Part shown: piece by piece, positions 39,131 to 50,922 of the stretch
Numbering within the stretch: position 1 is the stretch's first letter
Layout of the letters: each line of letters starts with the position of its first letter
DNA from: Lysobacter sp. GX 14042
GTDB taxonomy: Bacteria; Pseudomonadota; Gammaproteobacteria; Xanthomonadales; Xanthomonadaceae
Length of the DNA stretch: 64,000 nt
NCBI RefSeq assembly: GCF_021390425.1
Contig: NZ_JAJUWY010000004.1
Span: forward strand, 124,001-188,000
Direction: 5' to 3'
Made by a program: the position numbers and the translations under genes
The notes under the pieces: model-generated
Told to the model about the DNA's origin: nothing
The model's input: only the letters and a program-made list of their open reading frames with translations
Database searches by the model: none

Positions 39131-40666
39131 TCAGTAGCCGTTCTCGTCCAGCGCGGCGTGGACCTGGTCGTGCCTGGCCTGCATCGCCGGGGAAGGCGAG
39201 CGGCCGAGCAGGCTCACCGCGATGATGGCGACGGTGGCGATGATGAAGCCCGGAATGATCTCGTACACCTCCGAGCCCATCCGGTTGACCATCACCTCCT
39301 TCCAGAACAGCACGGTCGAGGCCCCCAGCAGCATGCCGGCCAGCGCGCCATCGCGGGTCATGCGCTTCCAGAACAGCGACAGCAGCACCACCGGTCCGAA
39401 GGCGGCGCCAAAGCCGGCCCAGGCGTAGGCCACCAGCCCCAGCACCTTGCTGTCCGGATCCCGGCCGATGCCGATCGCCACCAGCGAGACCAGCAGCACC
39501 GCCAGCCGGCCGATCCAGACCAGCTCGCGCTGGCTCGCCTGCTTGCGGATGAAACCACGGTAGAAGTCCTCCGACAGCACGCTGGAGCACACCAGCAGCT
39601 GGCTCGACAGCGTACTCATCACCGCGGCCAGGATGGCCGACAACAGGATGCCGGCGATCCACGGGTTGAACAGCAGCTCGACCAGGGTGATGAAGACCCG
39701 CTCGGAGTTGGCTTCCACCGGCCCGGCCGCCCCCGGGTTGACGGCGAAATAGGCGATGCCGAAGAAGCCGATCGACAGTGAGCCGGCCAGGCACAGGATC
39801 ATCCAGCCCATGCCGATCCGGCGCGCGGCCGGGATCGTGCGCACCGAATCGGCCGCCATGAAGCGGGCGAGGATATGCGGCTGGCCGAAATAACCCAGGC
39901 CCCAGCAGATCAGCGAGGCCAGCGCCATCACGCTCATCGGGCCCGCAGCGTTGCGGGTCCACAGCAGCAGCGACGGGTCGACTGAGCGTACTGTTTCCAC
40001 GGTCACCTCCCAGCCGCCGGTGTGCATGATGGTCAGCACCGGCGCCAGCAGCAGCGCGAACAGCATCAGGGTGCCCTGGGCGACGTCGGTCCAGCTCACC
40101 GCCAGGAAGCCGCCGACGAAGGTGTACAGCACCGTCACCGAGGCGCCCCAGAACAGCGCGCTGCCGTAGGACATGCCGAACACGCTTTCGAACAGCCGCG
40201 CGCCGGCGACCATGCCCGAGGCGCAATAGACCGCGAAGAACACCAGGATCACCACCGCCGAGAAGATCCGCAGCACCCGCGAACGGTCCTCGAAACGATG
40301 GGTGAAGTAGTCCGGCAGGGTCAGCGCGTTGCCGGTGTGCTCGGTGTAGACCCGCAGCGGGCCGGCGACGATGCGCCAGTTCACCCAGGCGCCGATGACC
40401 AGGCCGATGCCGATCCAGGCTTCCGACACCCCGCCCAGGTACATCGCACCGGGCAGGCCCATCAGCAGCCAGCCGCTCATGTCCGATGCGCCGGCCGACA
40501 GCGCGGTCACGGTCGGGCCGAGCTTGCGCCCCCCGAGGATGTAATCGTCGAAACTCTCCGTCCGGCGCCAGGCGATGAACCCGATCAGGACCATGGCGGC
40601 CAGGTAAACCAGAAAGGTGACGATCAGCGGCGTGTTGGCGGCGATCATCGACGAGCCATCATTCAT
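39131..40666 (-). CDS. putP: sodium/proline symporter
   Basis: The 511-residue protein has about 13 membrane helices of the solute:sodium symporter family. PutP-like features include [40 protein letters not shown], the [15 protein letters not shown] segment and [17 protein letters not shown]. It imports proline with Na+ for nutrition or osmoprotection. ATG 40666 was chosen for the N-terminal topology; a longer frame to 40717 lacks similarity. No putA is in the window. Confidence 0.92.
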   Translation of the reverse strand: MNDGSSMIAANTPLIVTFLVYLAAMVLIGFIAWRRTESFDDYILGGRKLGPTVTALSAGASDMSGWLLMGLPGAMYLGGVSEAWIGIGLVIGAWVNWRIVAGPLRVYTEHTGNALTLPDYFTHRFEDRSRVLRIFSAVVILVFFAVYCASGMVAGARLFESVFGMSYGSALFWGASVTVLYTFVGGFLAVSWTDVAQGTLMLFALLLAPVLTIMHTGGWEVTVETVRSVDPSLLLWTRNAAGPMSVMALASLICWGLGYFGQPHILARFMAADSVRTIPAARRIGMGWMILCLAGSLSIGFFGIAYFAVNPGAAGPVEANSERVFITLVELLFNPWIAGILLSAILAAVMSTLSSQLLVCSSVLSEDFYRGFIRKQASQRELVWIGRLAVLLVSLVAIGIGRDPDSKVLGLVAYAWAGFGAAFGPVVLLSLFWKRMTRDGALAGMLLGASTVLFWKEVMVNRMGSEVYEIIPGFIIATVAIIAVSLLGRSPSPAMQARHDQVHAALDENGY

Positions 40667-40770
40667 GCGGGGTCCCCCGTTTTGCTGCAGTGCGTGGACC
40701 GCCCGGAAGCGGCACAAGTCGCGCAGCCTAACGTAGACCGGCGGTTGCTTTCAGCCCGCCGGGGAGCCGC

Positions 40771-41670
40771 TCAGTCGTCGTCGCCCCATGCCATCGCGGG
40801 CGCGGAGCGCCCCTGACGTGGCACCGCGACCGCCTCGACCGCGTGCCATACCCTGAGCGCATCGACGGTCCCGGCGACATCATGCACCCGCACGATCCGG
40901 GCCCCGCGCTGCACCGCCAGCAGGTGCGCCGCCACCGAACCGTGGGCGCGCGCGGAAGGCAGGTCACGGCCGGTCAGCTCGCCGATGCTGCGCTTGCGCG
41001 AGAGTCCCGCCAGCACCGGGACCCCGAGTTCGGCCAGGCGACCCATGCGGGCCAGCAGCTCGACGTTGTGCGCGGTGGTCTTGCCGAAGCCGAAACCGGG
41101 ATCGACGACGAGCCTGCTCCTGGCGATGCCGGCCATCTCGGCGGCGAAGATCCGCTCGGCCAGGAAACGCTGCACCTCGGCGCTGACGTCCTCGTAGTGC
41201 GGCAGGTCCTGCATCGAGCGCGGCTCGCCGAGCATGTGCATCAGCACCACCGGCACCGCAGCCTGCGCGGCGGCGTCCAGCGCGCCCTCGCGGCGCAGCG
41301 CGTAGACGTCGTTGATCATGCCCGCACCGGCATCCACGGCCGCGCGCATCACCTCGGGCTTGGAGGTATCGACACTGATCGGCACCCGGGTCTCGCGCGC
41401 CAGGCGCTCGACCAGCGGCACCACCCGGCGCAGCTCCTCGTCCACCGGCACGCCGGCCGAGCCGGGGCGGGTCGATTCCCCGCCGATGTCGAGGATGTCC
41501 GCCCCCTCCTCCAGCAGCCGCAACGCATGGGCGAACGCGGCATCCACGGTGTCGTGGGCGCCGCCGTCGGAGAACGAGTCCGGGGTGACGTTGACGATCC
41601 CCATCACACGGGCGCGGTCGAGCACCAGGGGGCGGCCGTTGCAGTCGAGCGTGGGAGCGGTGTCGAACAT
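40771..41670 (-). CDS. folP: dihydropteroate synthase
   Basis: The 299-residue TIM-barrel enzyme has both DHPS signatures: MGIVNVTPDSFSDGG near the start and ILDIGGESTRPGS. DPGFGFGK and the C-terminal phosphate site RVHDV are also present. It joins p-aminobenzoate to dihydropterin pyrophosphate in folate synthesis and is the sulfonamide target. It lies just after ftsH, but a strong terminator separates them, so it probably has its own promoter. Confidence 0.96.
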   Translation of the reverse strand: MFDTAPTLDCNGRPLVLDRARVMGIVNVTPDSFSDGGAHDTVDAAFAHALRLLEEGADILDIGGESTRPGSAGVPVDEELRRVVPLVERLARETRVPISVDTSKPEVMRAAVDAGAGMINDVYALRREGALDAAAQAAVPVVLMHMLGEPRSMQDLPHYEDVSAEVQRFLAERIFAAEMAGIARSRLVVDPGFGFGKTTAHNVELLARMGRLAELGVPVLAGLSRKRSIGELTGRDLPSARAHGSVAAHLLAVQRGARIVRVHDVAGTVDALRVWHAVEAVAVPRQGRSAPAMAWGDDD

Positions 41671-41682
41671 GGGCTCAAACGG

Positions 41683-41712
41683 AAAAGGGGCCAGAGCGGA
41701 CTCTGGCCCCTT
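41683..41712 (-). terminator. intrinsic terminator after ftsH
   Basis: In the minus direction AAGGGGCCAGAG, loop TCCG, CTCTGGCCCC and then TTTT form a 10-bp GC-rich stem with a T-run. It lies in the 66 bases between the ftsH stop and the folP start and should uncouple the two genes. Confidence 0.85.
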
Positions 41713-41736
41713 CCGGGTAGCGGCGGCAAGCGCCGG

Positions 41737-43659
<1,923 letters not shown>

Positions 43660-43687
43660 CTACCGCTACACCTCTTGCCCGTAGGCA

Positions 43688-44320
43688 TCAATTCGTCCCG
43701 GCGCGCCTGCCGCGCGCCAGCGCGTATACCTCCGGCGACCGCTTGCGCGAGGCCTCCGGCTTGCGGATCGACACCTTCTCATACCGGCGTCTCAGATCGC
43801 GCACGTAATCGTCGAAACCCACGCCCTGGAACAGCTTGATCAGGAACGTGCCACCTTCGCGCAGGTGGCGGTCGGCGAAGTCCATGGCCAGCTCGGCCAG
43901 GTACATCGCGCGCGGCATGTCGACCGCATCCACTCCACTCTTATTGGGGGCCATGTCCGACAGCACAAGGTCCACCGGTTGTCCGTCGAGCGCGGCCTCG
44001 AGCGCCGATAGGACGTCATCGTCCCTGAAATCCCCATGAAGGAACTCGACGCCGGCCAGCGGCGGCATCTCCAGGATGTCCAGTGCGATCACCCGACCGG
44101 TGTCGCCCAGCTCGCGCCGAACCCACTGCGACCACCCGCCCGGGGCCGCGCCCAGGTCCACCACGGTCATGCCCGGGCGCAGCAGCCGGTCGCGCTCGAC
44201 CAGCTCCTCGAGCTTGTAGACCGCCCGCGAACGCATGCCCTCCGCCCGTGCCTTCTTCACGAACGGGTCGGAATGGTGTTCCTTGAGCCAGCGCTGGCTG
44301 CTCTTGCTGCGTGAAGCCAT
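43688..44320 (-). CDS. rlmE: 23S rRNA (uridine-2'-O)-methyltransferase RlmE
   Basis: The 210-residue RrmJ/FtsJ protein has a basic N-terminus ([20 protein letters not shown]), SAM-binding [31 protein letters not shown] and the K-D-K-E catalytic set (Lys in [14 protein letters not shown]). It methylates U2552 of 23S rRNA late in 50S assembly. It is divergent from yhbY across 70 bases and is probably co-transcribed with ftsH. Confidence 0.95.
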   Translation of the reverse strand: MASRSKSSQRWLKEHHSDPFVKKARAEGMRSRAVYKLEELVERDRLLRPGMTVVDLGAAPGGWSQWVRRELGDTGRVIALDILEMPPLAGVEFLHGDFRDDDVLSALEAALDGQPVDLVLSDMAPNKSGVDAVDMPRAMYLAELAMDFADRHLREGGTFLIKLFQGVGFDDYVRDLRRRYEKVSIRKPEASRKRSPEVYALARGRRAGTN

Positions 44321-44390
44321 CGGCAGTCGCGGGTTGCAGGGCCCCGCATGATACCCTGCGCGCCCTCCCCGCACCGTAACCGCAACCGTC

Positions 44391-44693
44391 ATGTCGACCC
44401 CCCTGAGCTCCGCCCAGACCCGTTTCCTGCGCGGCATGGCCCACGGCCTGCGGGCGATGATCCAGGTCGGCGGCAAGGGCGTGACAGAGAACCTGGTGGC
44501 GGAACTGGACCTGGCCCTGGAGCACCACGAGCTGGTGAAGGTGAGGGTGGCCGGGGCGGAACGGGAGGAACGCGACGCCATGATCGCCCGCCTGGCCGAA
44601 CAGACCGGCGCGGCGCTGGTGCAACGCATCGGCCACACCGCAGTGTTCTACCGGCAGAGCCGGGAACACCGGGAGATCGTGCTCCCGCGTTAG
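44391..44693 (+). CDS. yhbY: YhbY, CRM-domain RNA-binding protein
   Basis: The 100-residue protein is one CRM domain: [40 protein letters not shown], then [10 protein letters not shown]. The loop GGKG is the RNA-contact motif. YhbY associates with pre-50S particles, and its divergent neighbour rlmE also acts on 50S maturation. It is followed after 9 bases by the Mth938-like gene. Confidence 0.92.
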   Translation: MSTPLSSAQTRFLRGMAHGLRAMIQVGGKGVTENLVAELDLALEHHELVKVRVAGAEREERDAMIARLAEQTGAALVQRIGHTAVFYRQSREHREIVLPR

Positions 44694-44702
44694 GAGGCAG
44701 CC

Positions 44703-45077
44703 ATGGACCTGATCCTGGAAAACCCGGATTACGCGTATTTCCTGCGCGGGGCGAATGCCTTCGAGGGGCGGGTCAACGACCGTCGCCTGACCCGCAGTTT
44801 CCTGGTCGCCCCCGACCGCCTGGTCGAGGACTGGCCGGTCCGCGACGCCGGGACGATGACCCCGGCCGACCTGGAACCGGCGCTGGCGCTGGATCCGGAA
44901 GCCATCCTGCTGGGCAGCGGCGCCGGCCAGGTGTTCCCGCCGCCGGAGGTGATGGCCGCCTGCCTGCAGCGCGGGATCGGCCTGGAAGTGATGACCAACG
45001 CCGCCGTGGCCCGGACCTACACCGTGATGGCCAGCGAGCAGCGGCGCGTGGTCGCCGCCTTCATCCTCCCGGGCTGA
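44703..45077 (+). CDS. Mth938-like (DUF498) domain protein
   Basis: The 124-residue protein has the Mth938/DUF498 core (LEPALALDPEAILLGSGAGQ, PPPEVMAACLQRGIGLEVMT, NAAVARTYTVMASEQRRVVA), a fold shared with NDUFAF3. In xanthomonads it regularly sits near nlpD/yhbY, where rpoS is found in other gammaproteobacteria. Molecular function unknown. A perfect AGGAGG lies 6 bases before the ATG. It is convergent with nlpD, 10 bases apart. Confidence 0.85.
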   Translation: MDLILENPDYAYFLRGANAFEGRVNDRRLTRSFLVAPDRLVEDWPVRDAGTMTPADLEPALALDPEAILLGSGAGQVFPPPEVMAACLQRGIGLEVMTNAAVARTYTVMASEQRRVVAAFILPG

Positions 45078-45087
45078 CCCGGCGCTC

Positions 45088-45873
45088 CTAGCGCTTCGGC
45101 AGGTAGAGCTGGGGGTCGACCGGCTTGCCGTTGTGGCGGATCTCGAAGTGCAGCATGTCGCGCGAGGCGCCGCTGCGGCCGACCTCGGCGATCTGCTGCC
45201 CGGCCTTCACCACCTGGCCCTCGTTGACCATCCGGTTGCGGTTGTGGCCGTACGCGGAAAGCCACTCCTCGCTGTGCTTGAGGATGATCAGCTCGCCATA
45301 GCCGACCAGCCCGGACCCCGAATACACCACGGTGCCGTCGGCAGTGGCGCGCACCGGCGCCCCGCCGGTGGCGGCGATGTCGATGCCCTGGCGGGTCGGG
45401 TCGCCGGACTGGTAGCTGCTGAGCAATGAGCCGTCGACCGGCCAGCGCCACTTGATCGAGCTGGCGATCGCCTTGCCCGCGGGCGCCGGTGAGGGTACGG
45501 GTGCCGAGGTGGCTGGGGGACGACTGGCCGGCGGCGTGGCCGTACCGGCAGTGCCGCGCGACGGCATGCGCCCGGCGCCGGAATCGGGATAGAGCTTCAG
45601 GCGCTGACCCGGATAGATGGTGTAAGGCGGCGGGATGTTGTTCCAGGCCGCCAGGTCCAGGGTGGTGATGCCGTTGCCGGTGGCGATCCGGTACAGGTTG
45701 TCGCCACGCTTGACGACCGTGGTCGCGCCGTACTTGGGCGTTGAACCAGCCGGGGTGCGCGTGACTGTGCTGCTGGCGCACGCGACCAGCAACAGAGAAC
45801 CCAGCAACGCAGCAGCTGCCGAGATCCGTAGCAGGCGGAGGCGGGGGGCGGATGCGCGTGCGTTGTTACTCAT
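45088..45873 (-). CDS. nlpD: NlpD-like LysM/degenerate-M23 lipoprotein
   Basis: The 261-residue lipoprotein (signal ending LLVACASS, Cys about 32) has a LysM domain (VVKRGDNLYRIATGNGITTL) and a Pro/Ala linker. An M23/LytM domain follows. In the LytM domain the usual HxxxD reads RQGIDIA and the HxH reads MLHFEIR, so zinc ligands are lost, as in E. coli NlpD. It therefore probably activates an amidase (AmiC type) at the septum rather than cutting peptidoglycan. ATG 45873 gives the lipobox. It is last in the surE-pcm-yqaA-nlpD operon; rpoS does not follow. Confidence 0.92.
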   Translation of the reverse strand: MSNNARASAPRLRLLRISAAAALLGSLLLVACASSTVTRTPAGSTPKYGATTVVKRGDNLYRIATGNGITTLDLAAWNNIPPPYTIYPGQRLKLYPDSGAGRMPSRGTAGTATPPASRPPATSAPVPSPAPAGKAIASSIKWRWPVDGSLLSSYQSGDPTRQGIDIAATGGAPVRATADGTVVYSGSGLVGYGELIILKHSEEWLSAYGHNRNRMVNEGQVVKAGQQIAEVGRSGASRDMLHFEIRHNGKPVDPQLYLPKR

Positions 45874-45907
45874 GCGGCTGTCGTTCTCCTTGGTACCCGG
45901 GGCGCGC

Positions 45908-46492
45908 TCAGCGCCGGAACTCCATCCAGGCCAGTGCAATCAGGACCAGCAGCGCCACCAGCCAGCCGAGCACCTCGATGTAGCGGCGCAGCATGGGCTC
46001 GACCCGTGGACCACCCCACGCAACGAGGCCGGCAACCAGGAGGAACCTGGCACCACGGCCAACCAGCGAACCGGAGATGAAAGGTAGCAAGCCTATGCCG
46101 GTCGCGCCTGCCGCGAGGGTGAATACCTTGTAGGGGATCGGCGTGAATGCCGCGACGAACACGATCCAGATGCCGTGGCGGACGAACAGTTCCTGTACGT
46201 GGATGAAGGTCGCATCCCAGCCCAGCCGCTGGATCAAGGGCCAAGTCGCCTCCAGCGCCAGCGCCCCAAGTGCGTAGCCCACCAGCCCCCCCAGCACCGA
46301 GCCCACTGCGCAAAGCACCGCCAGCCGCCACCAGCGAGACGGCCTGGCGAGCGCCATGGGCGCGAGCATGACGTCGACCGGTACCGGGAAGAATATCGAC
46401 TCGGCAACGCTCATCCAGAACAGGTAGCGCGCAGCCAGGTGGTGACTCGCCCACGTCCGGCAGCGGTCATAGATCGGGCCAAAGAGCCTCAT
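45908..46492 (-). CDS. YqaA family (DedA/SNARE-associated) membrane protein
   Basis: The 194-residue protein has about four to five hydrophobic segments and the DedA/VTT-type features: WMSVAESIFFPVPVDVMLAP, the glycine-rich GSVLGGLVGYALGALALEAT and TPIPYKVFTLAAGATG. The family acts in lipid scrambling or membrane homeostasis. The YqaA branch is regularly placed between pcm and nlpD in xanthomonads. Start 46492 is preferred over an ATG at 46543 because the latter adds polar residues. Confidence 0.82.
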   Translation of the reverse strand: MRLFGPIYDRCRTWASHHLAARYLFWMSVAESIFFPVPVDVMLAPMALARPSRWWRLAVLCAVGSVLGGLVGYALGALALEATWPLIQRLGWDATFIHVQELFVRHGIWIVFVAAFTPIPYKVFTLAAGATGIGLLPFISGSLVGRGARFLLVAGLVAWGGPRVEPMLRRYIEVLGWLVALLVLIALAWMEFRR

Positions 46493-46511
46493 CGTGTTTC
46501 TCTCGTGGGAC

Positions 46512-47189
46512 TCAGTCGACCAGCCCGGGCAGGAGCGGGACAAAGACTACAGCTTCCAGTTCACGCTGGCTGAGGGTGCCGCCGCGGTCGCGCTCGAGCA
46601 CGATCAGGTTCTGGGCGCTCGCCGAACCGACGGGGGCGACCAGCATCCCGCCCGGCGCCAGTTGGCCCGCCAGTCCCTGGACCAGGGCCGGCGCGGCGGC
46701 GGTGACGATGATGGCGTCATAGGGGCCGTTCTCTTCCCAGCCCAGGCGCCCGTCGTCGTGCTTGCTGCGCACGTTCAGGCCCAGCTGGCGGAAGCGCTTG
46801 CGCGCGCTGCGCAGCAGGTCGCCGATGCGCTCGACGGTGTGCACCTCAAGCCCCAGCGCGGCCAGGATCGCGGCCTGGTAACCCGAGCCGGTGCCGACTT
46901 CCAGCACCTTCCGCGGGTCGACCTGGAGCAGCAGCTCGGTCATCCGCGCCACCACCCAGGGCTGGGAGATGGTCTGCCCGTGGCCGATCGGCAACGCGGT
47001 GTCCTCGTAGGCGCGGGTGGCCAGGGCCTCGTCCACGAACAGGTGGCGCGGCACCAGCCGGACCGCCTCGAGCACCCGCTCGTCGGCGATGCCGTTGGCG
47101 CGCAGCCGCTCGACCAGCCGGTCACGCACCCGCTGCGAGGTCAGGCCACTGCCCATCGCCTCGGGCTGCAGGCGCATGCGCGGGGTCAT
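46512..47189 (-). CDS. pcm: protein-L-isoaspartate O-methyltransferase
   Basis: The 225-residue protein has PCMT motifs: [36 protein letters not shown], the SAM loop [15 protein letters not shown] and [12 protein letters not shown]. It repairs isoaspartyl residues in aged proteins. Start 47189 overlaps the surE stop as ATGA; the surE-pcm pairing is conserved. Confidence 0.95.
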   Translation of the reverse strand: MTPRMRLQPEAMGSGLTSQRVRDRLVERLRANGIADERVLEAVRLVPRHLFVDEALATRAYEDTALPIGHGQTISQPWVVARMTELLLQVDPRKVLEVGTGSGYQAAILAALGLEVHTVERIGDLLRSARKRFRQLGLNVRSKHDDGRLGWEENGPYDAIIVTAAAPALVQGLAGQLAPGGMLVAPVGSASAQNLIVLERDRGGTLSQRELEAVVFVPLLPGLVD

Positions 47190-47971
47190 CGACCGTCCGC
47201 CTTGACCAGGTTGGCCTCCAGCCCGGCGACCCAGCTGGCCACCTGCTCCAGTGCCTGGTAGCGGGTCAGGTCGACCTTGATCGGGGTGATCGAGATATGG
47301 CCGCCGCGCACCGAGTGGAAGTCGGTGCCGGGGCCGGCGTCCTCTTCGGCGCCGGCGGGGCCGATCCACCACCACTGGCGGCCACGCGGGTCGACCTGCG
47401 GGATGCAGGCCTCGGCCCGGTGGCGGCTGCCCAGGCGTCCGACCTCGAAGCCGCGGATCTCCTCCCACGGCAGGTCCGGCACGTTGACGTTGAGGATGGT
47501 GTCGGCCGGCAGCGGGTCGACCCTCAGCCGGGCGATGATCTCGGCGGCGGCGCGGGCGGCGGCTTCGTAGTGGCGGCCGACGCCGTCGCGGGTGGCCAGC
47601 GAGACCGCCACCGCCGGCAGGCCGAGGAAACGGCCTTCCATCGCCGCGGCGACGGTGCCGGAATAGATCACGTCGTCGCCCAGGTTGGCGACGTTGTTGA
47701 TGCCCGACACGACGATGTCCGGCTCCACCTCGAGCATGCCGGTGATCGCCACGTGGACCGCATCGGTGGGGGTGCCGAACACGCGCCAGGTGGCGCCGTC
47801 CTGCTGCACCACGCGCACCGGCGCGTCCAGGGTCAGCGAATTGCTGGCGCCGGAGCGGTCGCGGTCGGGTGCCACCACCAGGACCTCATGGCCGGCGGCG
47901 CGCAGCCCCTCGGCCAGGTGCCGGATCCCCGGCGCATCGACGCCGTCGTCATTGCTGACCAGAACTCGCAT
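47186..47971 (-). CDS. surE: 5'/3'-nucleotidase SurE
   Basis: The 261-residue enzyme begins with the metal-site [20 protein letters not shown]. It then has [33 protein letters not shown] with the catalytic Asn/Ser region, and [10 protein letters not shown]. It removes phosphate from nucleotides and short polyphosphates, typically in stationary phase. AAGGGAG lies 5 bases before the ATG. It is first of the surE-pcm-yqaA-nlpD run; 200 bases without a gene separate it from the divergent smr. Confidence 0.96.
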   Translation of the reverse strand: MRVLVSNDDGVDAPGIRHLAEGLRAAGHEVLVVAPDRDRSGASNSLTLDAPVRVVQQDGATWRVFGTPTDAVHVAITGMLEVEPDIVVSGINNVANLGDDVIYSGTVAAAMEGRFLGLPAVAVSLATRDGVGRHYEAAARAAAEIIARLRVDPLPADTILNVNVPDLPWEEIRGFEVGRLGSRHRAEACIPQVDPRGRQWWWIGPAGAEEDAGPGTDFHSVRGGHISITPIKVDLTRYQALEQVASWVAGLEANLVKADGR

Positions 47972-48171
47972 GGTCTCCCTTGGCAGGCGCCCGCTGGCGC
48001 TTGGCTGGACTGTCGGATGGGTGCCCCGCGGCCGCGTTGCGGCCGGTGCCGCGCCGCCCGGGCGAGCGCGATCGGCAAGCGGGCATGATAGCCGACCCGG
48101 CACCCGCCCGGCCGGTGCGCGGGACGTTACCCTTGGGGCCCGCCCGCCGATTTGTGCCTGCCCGCCGCGCC

Positions 48172-48723
48172 ATGGACAGCGATCCCGACGACGACAGCGA
48201 ACTCTTCCGCGCCGCCATCGGCAAGGTGCGGCGGCTCGACGAGCGCCCGGCGCCGCCGGGCCGCCCCCGCCCACGGCCGCGCGCGCGGATGGCCGAGCAG
48301 GACGAGCAGGCCGCCCGGGAGGAGTTCCGCCACGGCCTGGAGACGCTGCCGGTGCAGGCCGGCGACGTGCTGGCCTACCGCCAGGACGCCCTGCCCGCGC
48401 GCGCCTGGCAACGGCTGCGCCGCGGCGAGATCTCGGCCCAGGAGGAGCTGGACCTGCACGGCCTGGATGCCCGGACCGCCGAGGGCTTGCTGCGCCGGTT
48501 CCTCGCCGATGCCCGCGACCACGGGCTGGGCTGCGTGCGGGTGATCCACGGCAAGGGCCGCGGCAGCGAGGACATCGGCCGCAGCGGGGTCCCGGTGCTG
48601 AAGAACCTGGTCGACGGGATGCTGCGCCAGCGCGCCGGGGTGCTGGCGTTCCACTCCGCCCCGCCGGCCCAGGGCGGCACCGGTGCGGTGCTGGTGCTGC
48701 TGGCGCCCCGCCGCCGCGGCTGA
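48172..48723 (+). CDS. Smr-domain DNA/RNA endonuclease family protein
   Basis: The 183-residue protein has a charged N-terminal half and a C-terminal Smr domain with both hallmarks: [19 protein letters not shown] and the VIHGKGRGS loop. Stand-alone Smr proteins (SmrA/B type) are nucleases; SmrB cleaves mRNA at collided ribosomes. The family is certain, the subtype less so. It lies on the plus strand between surE and truD, divergent from surE. Confidence 0.9.
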   Translation: MDSDPDDDSELFRAAIGKVRRLDERPAPPGRPRPRPRARMAEQDEQAAREEFRHGLETLPVQAGDVLAYRQDALPARAWQRLRRGEISAQEELDLHGLDARTAEGLLRRFLADARDHGLGCVRVIHGKGRGSEDIGRSGVPVLKNLVDGMLRQRAGVLAFHSAPPAQGGTGAVLVLLAPRRRG

Positions 48724-48791
48724 CTGCTTTCTTTGTCATCCGCCGTTGCTATGCTCCGCGAAGGGGATCGTCAATGGACTGGGGGAAGAGC

Positions 48792-49289
48792 ATGAAGCAC
48801 CGTATTGCCGTCGCGGCACTGGCCGCGGCCGTCGTGATGTTGTCCGCCTGTGGCACCCGCACACCCGCGCCCGAGCCGGTACCGGAGCACGCGACGCCCG
48901 TGCTGCCGACCACCATCATCGAGCAGCTTTCCGGCGACGGGCTGTTCGGGTTCGGCAGGGCCAGCCTCGATGACTTCAGCCCCGAAGGCATGCAGGCGCT
49001 GGCCGCACTGGTCGATCGGCTGCGCCAGCGCCCGGTGGCGGCGATCAACGTGATCGGCCACAGCGACCGGATCGGCAATGCCCGGGCCAACCAGCGCCTG
49101 TCACTGCGTCGCGCCCAGGCGGTCCGCGACTACCTGGTCGGCGAAGGCATCCACGAGGGGATCATGACCGTCGCCGGCTGGGGCAGCGAGGCACCGCTGG
49201 TGGAATGCGAGGGCGAACGCGGCCAGGCACTGGTTGACTGCCTGGCGCCGAACCGCCGGGTCGAGCTGAAGATCCGTTTCGCCGACTGA
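48792..49289 (+). CDS. OmpA-family lipoprotein
   Basis: The 165-residue protein has a lipoprotein signal (MKHRIAVAALAAAVVMLSAC, Cys20), a short Pro-rich linker, then an OmpA-like peptidoglycan-binding domain: GRASLDDFSPEGMQALAALV, INVIGHSDRIGNARANQRLS, RRAQAVRDYL and NRRVELKI. It probably anchors the outer membrane to the cell wall. GGAAGAG is 2-3 bases before the ATG, and an upstream in-frame ATG at 48774 lacks this. It is convergent with truD, 21 bases apart, and follows smr by 68 bases. Confidence 0.9.
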   Translation: MKHRIAVAALAAAVVMLSACGTRTPAPEPVPEHATPVLPTTIIEQLSGDGLFGFGRASLDDFSPEGMQALAALVDRLRQRPVAAINVIGHSDRIGNARANQRLSLRRAQAVRDYLVGEGIHEGIMTVAGWGSEAPLVECEGERGQALVDCLAPNRRVELKIRFAD

Positions 49290-49310
49290 GCGTGGCGGCG
49301 GGCGCGGCGG

Positions 49311-50366
49311 TCAGGGGCCAGCCGCGCCTTCCTCGAGCGCGCCCAGCTCGGCCAGCACCGCGGTGGCATAGGTGCCCGGTGGAAGCACGAAGGACAGTTC
49401 GAGCACGTCGCCGGCCGGCCACTGCCAGGCAATATCCGCCGGGCGCAGGCGCAGCGCGCGGCGCTCCTGCTTCAGCCCCGCGGCCTCCAGCCCCTCGCGC
49501 AGGCGCAGGGATGCCGGATCGGCGATCGCATCGAGTTCCAGCGAACGTGCCGCGCCATCGCTGCGCAGGCCGCCGCGGCCCCACAGCGGGCCGGTGGGGT
49601 GGATGTCGAAACGCTGCACCCGGTCGGCCAGCTCCGCGTCCAGCGCTTGCGGGCCGAACACGCTGCGGCTGCCATCGAGCATCCAGACCTCGCCCTCGGG
49701 CAGCCCGGCCACCCAGCTGCCGCCACGGACCCGCGCGGCCAGCACCTGGTTGAACAGCTGCGAGCGCGCCGCCGAGAGCAGCATCGAGCGCTGCTCGCGC
49801 CCGACCCGGCGGCCGCCGAACATCGCCAGCGCGCGGCCCAGGTTGTCACCGCCACGGCCGAAGCGCTGCACCCCGAAGTAATTGGGCACGCCGTGGCCGG
49901 CGATCGCCCGCAGCCGCGCCTCGATCCGCGCCCGTTCGCCGCGCACCTCGCGCACGACCAGCACGAAGCGGTTGCCGGCCAATGCCCCCCGCGACAGCTT
50001 GCGCGAGTGGCGGCGCGCGTGGAGCACCCGGAGCGATTCGCCGTCCTGGTCCAGTTCCAGCGCGGCGGGATCCGGGTCGGGCCGCCCCGGGAGCTGCACA
50101 CTGAAACGCTGGGTGGTGACCGCATGGCGATCCTTCAGGCCCGCGTAGCCGACATCGCGCTCGTCCACCCCCGCCCATTGCGCGATGCGGCGCGCCACGT
50201 GCGCGGTGTTCATGCCGCGCTTGGCGACCGTCAGCAGCAGGTGCTCGCCCTGGCCATCGGCCTCGAAGGCCGGCAACTCCTCGACCCGGAAGTCCTCCGG
50301 CACCGCGCGGTAGCGGCCCTGGAGCACCGCCGGGCCGTGGGCCGCGGGCGTGCCGTCGCCACTCAC
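49311..50366 (-). CDS. truD: tRNA pseudouridine(13) synthase TruD
   Basis: The 351-residue protein has the TruD signature [20 protein letters not shown] with catalytic Asp79 and the inserted TruD domain ([20 protein letters not shown]). It makes pseudouridine 13 in tRNA-Glu. The GTG start at 50366 overlaps the ispF stop as GTGA. The C-terminal part is rich in Leu/Arg/Gly as usual for this family. Confidence 0.95.
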   Translation of the reverse strand: MSGDGTPAAHGPAVLQGRYRAVPEDFRVEELPAFEADGQGEHLLLTVAKRGMNTAHVARRIAQWAGVDERDVGYAGLKDRHAVTTQRFSVQLPGRPDPDPAALELDQDGESLRVLHARRHSRKLSRGALAGNRFVLVVREVRGERARIEARLRAIAGHGVPNYFGVQRFGRGGDNLGRALAMFGGRRVGREQRSMLLSAARSQLFNQVLAARVRGGSWVAGLPEGEVWMLDGSRSVFGPQALDAELADRVQRFDIHPTGPLWGRGGLRSDGAARSLELDAIADPASLRLREGLEAAGLKQERRALRLRPADIAWQWPAGDVLELSFVLPPGTYATAVLAELGALEEGAAGP

Positions 50367-50845
50367 CCGCGGACCATCAGGCACACCGCCATCGCGGCGA
50401 TGCCTTCGCCGCGGCCAGTGAACCCGAGCTTCTCGCTGGTGGTCGCCTTGACGCTCACCGCGTCCACCTCGACCTGCAGGTCGGCCGCCAGTGCCTCGCG
50501 CATCGCCTGGGCGTGCGGACCGATCTTCGGCCGCTCGCAGATCACCGTGACATCGGCATTGCCCGGCCGCCAGCCGCGCTCGGCGGCCAGCTCGCGGCAA
50601 TGGCGCAGGAAAGCCCGGCTGTCGGCACCCTTCCACTGCGGATCGGACGGCGGGAAGTGGCGCCCGATGTCACCCAGCGCCAGCGCGCCGAGCATCGCAT
50701 CGCACAGGGCATGGATCGCCACGTCGCCATCGGAATGCGCCAGCACGCCGCACTCGTGCGGCACCCGCACCCCGCCGACCACCACATGGTCGCCGCCTTC
50801 GCCGAAAGCGTGCACATCAAATCCCTGCCCAACCCGCACGTCCAT
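50363..50845 (-). CDS. ispF: 2-C-methyl-D-erythritol 2,4-cyclodiphosphate synthase
   Basis: The 160-residue protein has metal ligands in GFDVHAF (Asp9, His11) and [14 protein letters not shown], plus the conserved [20 protein letters not shown] end. It is step five of the MEP isoprenoid pathway. The upstream gene ispD encodes an earlier step of the same pathway, 77 bases away; the two are typically clustered or fused. Confidence 0.96.
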   Translation of the reverse strand: MDVRVGQGFDVHAFGEGGDHVVVGGVRVPHECGVLAHSDGDVAIHALCDAMLGALALGDIGRHFPPSDPQWKGADSRAFLRHCRELAAERGWRPGNADVTVICERPKIGPHAQAMREALAADLQVEVDAVSVKATTSEKLGFTGRGEGIAAMAVCLMVRG

Positions 50846-50922
50846 CCATCCTCCAGGATCCAGACCCAAACCGTACGCAAGCAAAACGCACCCCGGACGG
50901 GACGCCCCAAAGGCGCGCCCAA

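Noticed and set aside
45082-45094. GCGCT-CCT-AGCGC palindrome at the nlpD stop
   Set aside because: Only a 5-bp stem with no T-run; not a convincing terminator.
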